Assembly (NCBI GenBank): GCA_025927435.1
Contig: JAICLM010000053.1
Location: 1 to 11,402 of the forward strand
Source: Thermoleophilia bacterium
GTDB lineage: Bacteria > Actinomycetota > Thermoleophilia > Gaiellales > Gaiellaceae
Length of the DNA stretch: 11,402 bases
Direction: 5' to 3'
The notes below the pieces were generated by a model. It was given only the letters and a program-made list of their open reading frames with translations, searched no databases and was not told the origin of the DNA. This document shows, one piece after another, positions 6,760 through 11,402 of this stretch (its first letter is position 1; every line of letters starts with the position of its first letter). A program made the translations under genes and the position numbers.

Positions 6760-6823
6760 GGCGCTTCAGCGTCCTTTGAGGGCGGGATTCCGGCAGAACC
6801 CACCTGGCTAGACTGACTCGCGG
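6760..6823 (+). promoter_or_regulatory. rseP-ispG intergenic gap with possible ispG promoter
   Basis: At 64 bases this is the longest non-coding gap between complete genes. TAGACT (6809-6814) matches the TANNNT -10 pattern and ends nine bases before the ispG ATG. That gives a start site within a few bases of the codon and little or no leader. No Shine-Dalgarno sequence precedes ispG (CTCGCGG). TTCCGG at 6788 is a poor -35 candidate with a 15-base spacer. No strong terminator hairpin is present. Confidence 0.35.
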
Positions 6824-7957
6824 ATGGCCAGCAAGCGGCAGATTTCGGTCGGGGGCGTGCAGATCGGCGGCGGAGCGCCGGTCGTCGTCCAGTCGATGAC
6901 GACCACGAAGACGCACGACGTCGAGGCGACGACCGCACAGGTCGCCGCGCTCGCGAGTGCCGGCTGCGAGATCGTCCGCGTCGCGGTCCCGAAGACGGAG
7001 GACGCGGAGGCGCTCTCGAAGATCGTCCGCTTCTCGCCTGTCCCGATCATCGCCGACATCCACTTCAACGCGAGCCTGGCGCTGAAGGCGATCGACCAGG
7101 GCGTCGCCGCCGTCCGCATCAACCCCGGCAACATCGGCGGCTCGGACAAGGTCGCCGAGGTCGTGCGCGCCGCGAAAGCGAAGGGGATCCCGATGCGGAT
7201 CGGCGCGAACTCCGGCTCGCTGCCCAAGCATCTGGAGGAGCTCGCGCAGGCCGATCAGGCCGAGGCACTCGTCGAAGCCGCGCTCGAGGAAGTCCGCCTG
7301 CTCGAGAGCCTCGACTTCTACGACTTCAAGATCTCGGTCAAGTCGAGCCACGTGCCTACGATGATTCGCGCCTACCGGATGCTGTCGGAGAAGGTCGAGT
7401 ACCCGCTCCACCTCGGCGTCACCGAGGCGGGAACCGTCTTCGCGGGCTCGATCAAGAGCGCGGTCGGCATCGGGACACTGCTCGCGGAGGGAATCGGCGA
7501 CACGATCCGGGTCTCGCTCTCCTCTGACCCGGTGGAGGAGCCGAAGACCGCCTACGAGATCCTCAAGGCCCTCGGCCTGCGTGAGCGAGGCCCCGTGATG
7601 ATCGCGTGCCCGAGTTGCGGCCGCGACAACGTCGGCGTCCACACGCTCGCCGAGGAGGTCGAGCTGCGCCTGCAGGAGTACCCGCAGCACTTCGAGGTGG
7701 CGGTGCTGGGCTGCGCCGTCAACGGACCGGGTGAGTCTGGCGACGCGGACTTCGGGATCGCCGGGGGCCGCGACGTCGGCTTCATCTACGCGCACGGCCG
7801 GGTGCTGAAGAAGGTCAGCTCCGACATCCTGATCGACGAGCTCTTCCACGAGATCGACAAGTGGATCGCCGAGGGGATGAACCGGCCCAAGCGCCTCAAG
7901 ATGGCCAAGCCTGCAGCCCTGGCGATGGCCGAAGCCTCGCTGATCCCGCTCGAATAG
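6824..7957 (+). CDS. ispG: 4-hydroxy-3-methylbut-2-enyl diphosphate synthase (IspG/GcpE)
   Basis: IspG is a [4Fe-4S] enzyme of the MEP pathway. It converts 2-C-methyl-D-erythritol 2,4-cyclodiphosphate to HMBPP, using flavodoxin or ferredoxin electrons. The product is 377 residues, the usual bacterial short form without the plant-type insert. A TIM-barrel N-terminal part contains VVVQSMTTTKTHDV, IIADIHFN and VRINPGNIG. The C-terminal cluster domain has CPSCGR (Cys262, Cys265) and LGCAVNGPGE (Cys297, Glu304). These match E. coli Cys270, Cys273, Cys305 and Glu312, with the same 7-residue Cys-Glu spacing. ATG at 6824 fits the conserved N-terminus. The gene is 64 bases from rseP and 16 bases from proS. 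It works downstream of dxr in the same pathway. Confidence 0.98.
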   Translation: MASKRQISVGGVQIGGGAPVVVQSMTTTKTHDVEATTAQVAALASAGCEIVRVAVPKTEDAEALSKIVRFSPVPIIADIHFNASLALKAIDQGVAAVRINPGNIGGSDKVAEVVRAAKAKGIPMRIGANSGSLPKHLEELAQADQAEALVEAALEEVRLLESLDFYDFKISVKSSHVPTMIRAYRMLSEKVEYPLHLGVTEAGTVFAGSIKSAVGIGTLLAEGIGDTIRVSLSSDPVEEPKTAYEILKALGLRERGPVMIACPSCGRDNVGVHTLAEEVELRLQEYPQHFEVAVLGCAVNGPGESGDADFGIAGGRDVGFIYAHGRVLKKVSSDILIDELFHEIDKWIAEGMNRPKRLKMAKPAALAMAEASLIPLE

Positions 7958-7973
7958 GGTCCGGCGAGACCCG

Positions 7974-9632
7974 ATGATCGCCCGAGCCTCACAGCTCTTC
8001 CTGCCGACCCTGCGCGACGCGCCGGCCGACGCCGAGGCCGCGTCGCATCAACTACTCGTGCGCGGCGGCTTCATCCGCCAGATCGGCGCCGGTCTCTGGG
8101 CCTTCCTGCCGCTCGGCTGGCGCGTACACATGCGGATCGAGCAGATCATCCGCGAGGAGATCAACGCGATCGGCGGCCAGGAGATGCGCGCTCCGACGCT
8201 CACGCCGGCGGAGCTCTGGGAGACGACCGGCCGGATCGACGTCCCGATCCTCTTCCACCTCTCGGACAGCGGCGGCCGGCCGTTCGTGCTCTCGTGGACG
8301 CACGAGGAGTCGATGACCTTCCTCGCGCGCGAGATCCAGTCGTACAAGCAGCTGCCGCAGGTCTGGTACCACTTCTCGAACAAGGACCGGGACGAGCCGC
8401 GCCCGCGCGGCGGCCTCCTGCGCGTCCGCGAGTTCGTGATGAAGGACTCCTACACGTTCGACGCCGACGAGTCCGGGCTCGACGCGGCCTTCGACCGACA
8501 TGAGAAGGCATACGCGCGGATCTTCGAGCGCTGCGGTCTCGAGGCGTACCTCGTCGAGGCGGAGTCGGGGGTGATGGGCGGCAAGAGCTCGCTCGGCTTC
8601 CTCGCGCCGACGGGCTCGGGCGAGAACGAGCTCATGCGTTGCGAGAACGGCGACTACTTCGCTGACGCCGAGGCCGCGCGGGGCGCGCCGCCTCCGCCCG
8701 AGCTGCCGCCGCCTCTCGACTCGCCCGAAGCCGTCGACACGCCCGGCGTGACCACGATCGAGGACGTCGCGAACCTGCTCGGGATCGCCGAGTCCGCCAC
8801 CTCGAAGGCGCTGCCGGTCGTGACCGGCGACCGCCTCGTCCTCGCGCTCGTTCGAGGCGACGACAAGCTCAGCCCCGAAAAGCTGGAGACGTTCTTCGAG
8901 GCCGCGTTCCGCCCGGCGACGGACGAGGAGATCCGCGCATCCTTCGGCGCCGGCGGAGGTTCGCTCGGGCCGGTCGGCGTCGACGTCCAGGTCGTCGCCG
9001 ACGAGGCGCTTCGCGAGGGTCAGTACGTTGCCGGCGCGAACGGAGACGGCAAGCATCTGCGCGGCGTCCAGGCGGGTCGCGACTACGAGCCCGCCTTCGC
9101 CGACATCCGCCAGGCCAGGGACGGTGACGCCTGCCCCGAGTGCGGCGGCACCCTCCGCGTGCAGACGGCGATCGAGGTCGGCCACATCTTCAAGCTCGGC
9201 ACGTTCCACTCGAAGGCGTTCGGCGCAACGTTTCTGGACGAGGACGGGAGGGAGAAGCCCATCGTCATGGGCAGCTACGGCATCGGCCTCGCACGCACCA
9301 TGGCGGCGATCGTGGAGCAGTCCCACGACGAGGACGGCATCGTCTGGCCGCAGTCGGTCGCACCGTACGACGCACACGTGGTCGCGCTGCCCGGTGCCGA
9401 CGAGATCGCGCTGCAGGCGGCGGAAACGCTCTCGGCGGCCGGGCTCGACGTCCTCCTCGACGACCGCGACCAGCGGGCGGGGGAGAAGTTCGCCGACGCC
9501 GACCTGATCGGTTGCCCGCTCCGAGTCACGGCGGGCCGGAAGAGCCTCGAGGACGGCAAGGTCGACGTGAGAAATCGCGCAAGCGGTGCCGAGAAGCGAT
9601 TAGATGTTGCCGATCTGGCAACGGAGGCTTGA
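7974..9632 (+). CDS. proS: Prolyl-tRNA synthetase, bacterial type with editing insert
   Basis: This class II synthetase charges tRNA-Pro. The product is 552 residues (E. coli 572). The N-terminal half carries motif 1 (GAGLWAFLPLGWRV), WTHEES (108-113), and motif 2 (RDEPRPRGGLLRVREFVMKD, from Arg139). A YbaK-like INS editing domain (about 235-380) includes TSKALPVV with the candidate editing lysine, RGDDKLSPEKLE and GANGDGKHLRG. CPECGG (387-392), IEVGHIFKLGTFHS and motif-3 region MGSYGIGLAR follow, then an anticodon-binding domain (about 460-552). It differs from E. coli and M. tuberculosis ProRS at several usual positions: SWTHEE for GPTHEE, KDRDE for K[FY]RDE, GGKSSLGF for GGSAS[HE]EF, and no QYG after the TTGR segment. 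ATG at 7974 is supported by the standard R-x-SQLFLPTLRD start. The start of a small regulator gene follows the stop by one base. Confidence 0.95.
   Translation: MIARASQLFLPTLRDAPADAEAASHQLLVRGGFIRQIGAGLWAFLPLGWRVHMRIEQIIREEINAIGGQEMRAPTLTPAELWETTGRIDVPILFHLSDSGGRPFVLSWTHEESMTFLAREIQSYKQLPQVWYHFSNKDRDEPRPRGGLLRVREFVMKDSYTFDADESGLDAAFDRHEKAYARIFERCGLEAYLVEAESGVMGGKSSLGFLAPTGSGENELMRCENGDYFADAEAARGAPPPPELPPPLDSPEAVDTPGVTTIEDVANLLGIAESATSKALPVVTGDRLVLALVRGDDKLSPEKLETFFEAAFRPATDEEIRASFGAGGGSLGPVGVDVQVVADEALREGQYVAGANGDGKHLRGVQAGRDYEPAFADIRQARDGDACPECGGTLRVQTAIEVGHIFKLGTFHSKAFGATFLDEDGREKPIVMGSYGIGLARTMAAIVEQSHDEDGIVWPQSVAPYDAHVVALPGADEIALQAAETLSAAGLDVLLDDRDQRAGEKFADADLIGCPLRVTAGRKSLEDGKVDVRNRASGAEKRLDVADLATEA
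9621..9627 (+). promoter_or_regulatory. Strong Shine-Dalgarno for the small HTH gene, deciding its GTG start
   Basis: ACGGAGG lies six bases before GTG 9634, inside the last codons of proS. This makes GTG 9634 a better start than the in-frame ATG at 9604, which has no such site and would overlap proS by 29 bases. Confidence 0.7.
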
Positions 9633-9633
9633 G

Positions 9634-9939
9634 GTGGCAAAGCGTCGGCGCTTCAGCGAGGAGGGGTTCGGCGAGACCGTCCAGCGCCTGATGGACGACC
9701 AGGGCGTGACGTACCGCCAGCTCGCGTCGCGCACGGGCCTCTCGGCCGGCTATCTCAACCACCTCGTGCACGGAAATCGGCCCGTCCCGTCCAATGACGT
9801 AGTCGCGACGCTCGCGGGTGCGCTCGAGGTCGAGCCCGAGCACTTCCGCGAGTACCGCCTCCGGGTGATCACCGACCGCCTCGAGGCGATGCCGGCGCTG
9901 ATCGACCGCCTCTACCGCCAGCTCAACCGGCGCAGCTAG
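9634..9939 (+). CDS. Small XRE-family helix-turn-helix protein linked to proS
   Basis: This is a predicted cytosolic DNA-binding protein of 101 residues when read from GTG 9634. An in-frame ATG at 9604 would add ten residues. The central part is a Cro/C1-type fold. A helix at FGETVQRLMDDQG is followed by TYRQLASRTGLS (26-37), then the recognition helix AGYLNHLVHGNR (38-49), and VVATLAGALEVEPEHFREYR. The pattern 'AxxxGLSxxYLxxLxxGxR' is diagnostic of XRE regulators. The C-terminal helix is basic (LYRQLNRRS). There is no catalytic or ligand-binding domain. The start codon begins one base after the proS stop, so it is almost certainly co-translated with proS. Its target is unknown; autoregulation or control of a nearby unit would be only a guess. 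Its stop lies in a CTAG shared with the convergent gene. Confidence 0.85.
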   Translation: MAKRRRFSEEGFGETVQRLMDDQGVTYRQLASRTGLSAGYLNHLVHGNRPVPSNDVVATLAGALEVEPEHFREYRLRVITDRLEAMPALIDRLYRQLNRRS

Positions 9940-10739
9940 CGCAGCGCGTAGCGGAGGAACAGGTGCGAGCCATGCGCTCGCACCGAGCGAAGCCGCCCGG
10001 CGACTCGCGTCTGCGGGACGAGCTCGACGCCCTCGACGAGCCCGAGCCTGGCGGTTGCGGCGCGACCAGCGAGGATGGGGGAGACGGTGAGGAACAGCTC
10101 GTCGATGAGCTGCGAGGCGACGAGTGAGCCGAACATCGAGGGCCCCGCTTCCGTCAACACGACGGGACAGCCGCGGTCGCGCAGCAGGTCGATCGCGCGC
10201 GCGAGGTCGACCGTCTCGCCGTCGTTCACCGCGACGACCTCACTCGCACCGGGCACCGAGGCTCGCAGGCGAGACGCCGCTCCCTCGGTCGTGAGCACGA
10301 GCACGCCGGACTCGAGCACCGGATGGGCGGGGTCGAGCGAGGCGCCGGTGGTGACGACGGCGACGAGCGGCTGCTCGGGACGGCCACGCCGCGCCCGGAG
10401 CTCGAGGAGAGCATCGGCGGCCTCGGGATACGCGCGGTCGACCCGCCACGTCCCTTTCGGAGAGGCGAGCAGCGTGCCCGAACCGATGACGACGGCATCG
10501 GCGCACGCGCGCACCAGCGCGAGGACGAACCGGTCCGCCTCGCTGTGATCCCCGATCACCGCATGGGAGCGCGGCAGCCGCGGCACCGCCACGACTCCGT
10601 CGAGCGACTCGACGAAGTTCGCAACCACGCACGGCTCGTCGAGACCGATCGCGCCGCCGTAGAGCGTGGCGAGCGCCTCCGGCACGTCCCACCGTGGCAG
10701 GTCCTCGGCCTCGGCGAGGACCCTGAACGCTTCGGTCAC
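9936..10739 (-). CDS. Stand-alone RibD C-terminal-domain (pyrimidine/dihydrofolate-type) reductase
   Basis: This is a predicted NADPH-dependent reductase with the dihydrofolate-reductase-like fold of the RibD C-terminal domain, 267 residues. Visible motifs are VVANFVESLDGVVA (38-51), ADAVVIGSGTLLAS (80-93), VAVVTTGASLDPAHPVL (126-142) and VVLTEAGPSMFGSLVASQLI followed by DELFLTVSPILAG (193-225). The last corresponds to the family's EGGP-x-DEL block, with EAGP here. There is no cytidine-deaminase-like domain (no HAE or PCxxC), so it is not a full bifunctional RibD. The layout resembles M. tuberculosis Rv2671, which has reported dihydrofolate reductase activity. The GTG start at 10739 overlaps the folE stop (GTGA), so the two are translationally coupled. 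That pairing favours a pterin/folate role, but the riboflavin-pathway reductase role remains possible. It converges on the HTH gene. Confidence 0.88.
   Translation of the reverse strand: MTEAFRVLAEAEDLPRWDVPEALATLYGGAIGLDEPCVVANFVESLDGVVAVPRLPRSHAVIGDHSEADRFVLALVRACADAVVIGSGTLLASPKGTWRVDRAYPEAADALLELRARRGRPEQPLVAVVTTGASLDPAHPVLESGVLVLTTEGAASRLRASVPGASEVVAVNDGETVDLARAIDLLRDRGCPVVLTEAGPSMFGSLVASQLIDELFLTVSPILAGRAATARLGLVEGVELVPQTRVAGRLRSVRAHGSHLFLRYALR
9962..9984 (+). terminator. Perfect 9-bp inverted repeat just past the plus-strand operon (candidate terminator hairpin)
   Basis: GGTGCGAGC (9962-9970) and GCTCGCACC (9976-9984) are exact reverse complements separated by the 5-base loop CATGC. 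The hairpin begins 23 bases after the HTH stop codon, a reasonable place to end the long plus-strand transcript. No T tract follows (GAGCGAAGCC), so it would be a U-less hairpin, as proposed for some GC-rich actinobacteria. It also lies inside the coding end of the minus-strand reductase, where the repeat could arise from codon use (a His-Gly-Ser-His region). Confidence 0.4.
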
Positions 10740-11365
10740 CGGGTCAGACTAAGGAACTCGGCGCGCAGAGCTGCGTCGTCGTCGTACAGGCCGCGCCAGA
10801 CCGTGGTCACGGTCAGGGAGCCGTCCTCCTCGACGCCGCGCATCGCGGTGCACATGTGGGCGGCCTCGAGCCTGACGGCGACCCCGCGCGCGCCCGCGAG
10901 CTCGCGCAGGCCGTCCGCGATCTCCTCGGCGAGTCGCTCCTGCACGGTGAACCGGCGCGCGTAGAGCCGCACGAGGCGCGTGAGCTTGGAGATGCCGAGG
11001 ATCTCGTCGCCGGCGACGTAGCCGACATACGCGCGCCCGTGGAACGGAAGAGCGTGATGCTCGCACAGCGCGTAGAAGCCGATGGGGCCCTCGACGATCT
11101 GCGCGTGCCGCCCCTCGACGCCCTCGGGACGCTCGGTCGGGAAGACGGTGCGGAGCTTGGGATCGCCGTCGTAGCCGGCGGTCGCGTCGTAGAGCGCACG
11201 GACGAACCGGCGCGGCGTGTCGCGCGTGCCCGGCGTGTCGAGGTCGAGCCCGAGCGCCTCAAAGATCTCGGCGGCGTTGAGCTCGAGACGCTCCCAGTCG
11301 GCCGGCGTGAGATCGCGCGCGACCTCGCCCTCGTGGGCCGGAAGCTCGAAGACGTTACTGCTCAC
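10736..11365 (-). CDS. folE: GTP cyclohydrolase I
   Basis: FolE is a zinc enzyme that converts GTP to 7,8-dihydroneopterin triphosphate, the first step of tetrahydrofolate (and other pterin) synthesis. The product has 209 residues. Motifs are TPRRFVRAL (50-58), ALCEHHALPFHGRAYVGY (99-116), GISKLTRLVRLYARRFTVQE (124-143) and AAHMCTAMRGV (168-178). Zinc ligands Cys101, His104 and Cys172 correspond to E. coli Cys110, His113 and Cys181, and the catalytic histidines His103 and His170 correspond to His112 and His179. The start is GTG at 11365, with AGGAGGAA (complement of 11371-11378) at good spacing. The stop TGA overlaps the reductase GTG by four bases. An intact zinc site implies the standard zinc-dependent FolE (type IA), not the FolE2 family. 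Confidence 0.98.
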   Translation of the reverse strand: MSSNVFELPAHEGEVARDLTPADWERLELNAAEIFEALGLDLDTPGTRDTPRRFVRALYDATAGYDGDPKLRTVFPTERPEGVEGRHAQIVEGPIGFYALCEHHALPFHGRAYVGYVAGDEILGISKLTRLVRLYARRFTVQERLAEEIADGLRELAGARGVAVRLEAAHMCTAMRGVEEDGSLTVTTVWRGLYDDDAALRAEFLSLTR

Positions 11366-11402
11366 GCAAGTTCCTCCTGTCCTCTGGGCGCACGCCGCGG
11401 CA
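11362..11402 (-). CDS. Possible C-terminal end of an upstream gene (partial, 12 codons)
   Basis: Reading leftward from 11400, one frame stays open and ends at a TGA (11364-11362) that overlaps the folE GTG as GTGA, the same arrangement seen at the folE/reductase junction. The visible end would read PRRAPRGQEELA. In many actinobacteria ftsH lies just upstream of folE, and its tail is low-complexity, so an ftsH end is one possibility. With 12 residues no family can be assigned, and all three frames are open over this short stretch. Confidence 0.3.
   Translation of the reverse strand, partial: PRRAPRGQEELA

Noticed and set aside
6756..6769. Small hairpin at the rseP stop (CTGAG with CTTCAG)
   Set aside because: It has only about five pairs including a G-T wobble and no T tract, which is too weak for a terminator.
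6701..7849. 382-codon minus-strand open frame opposite ispG
   Set aside because: It is a shadow of ispG, with low-complexity Arg/Asp/Val-rich content and no family motif.
6760..9658. 12-base repeat GGCGCTTCAGCG at 6760-6771 and 9647-9658
   Set aside because: It occurs only twice, once inside the HTH coding sequence, with no symmetry or shared context. A chance match in GC-rich DNA is likely.
1..11402. Search for tRNA/rRNA genes, CRISPR arrays, insertion sequences, riboswitches or phage genes
   Set aside because: No such pattern was seen by eye. Coding sequence fills almost the whole window, and the longest gap is 64 bases.

Overview
The window is high-GC bacterial chromosomal DNA, densely packed with housekeeping genes that mostly overlap by 1-4 bases. 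Gene content and order (rpsB-tsf-pyrH-frr-uppS-cdsA-dxr-rseP-ispG-proS) match a conserved bacterial cluster. The strong third-position GC bias, the frequent GTG/TTG starts and a single-domain RibD-C reductase like that of mycobacteria suggest an Actinomycetota-like organism, possibly a deep-branching class such as Thermoleophilia. That placement is an inference, not something read directly. I see no mobile elements, CRISPR arrays, tRNA or rRNA genes, or signs of recent transfer.

Plus strand, 1-9939: a 5'-truncated rpsB (ribosomal protein S2, with a long acidic tail), tsf (EF-Ts), pyrH (UMP kinase) and frr (ribosome recycling factor) form the translation/nucleotide part. uppS and cdsA then make the undecaprenyl carrier and CDP-diacylglycerol. 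dxr and ispG are two enzymes of the MEP isoprenoid pathway, which supplies the precursors used by UppS, and an RseP/Rip1-type membrane protease lies between them. proS (prolyl-tRNA synthetase) follows, and a small XRE-type helix-turn-helix gene sits directly behind it with its own strong Shine-Dalgarno sequence. Possible leaderless-type -10 boxes precede dxr and ispG.

Minus strand, 11402-9936: folE (GTP cyclohydrolase I) is translationally coupled by GTGA to a stand-alone RibD C-terminal-domain reductase, a plausible folate or flavin pathway pair. The last bases may hold the end of a further upstream gene. The two convergent units meet at one palindromic CTAG that supplies both stop codons. 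A perfect 9-bp inverted repeat lies just beyond it, inside the reductase gene.

No obviously new system is present. The points most worth a second look are lineage-type departures in universal proteins: EF-Ts has Glu-Pro where Asp-Phe is usual, PyrH has Gln for the Asp of the VDGV motif, and CdsA has Ala for a usual Asp. RseP carries a cytoplasmic insert of roughly 60 extra residues and Dxr is short. The others are the folE/RibD-C pair and the proS-linked regulator.
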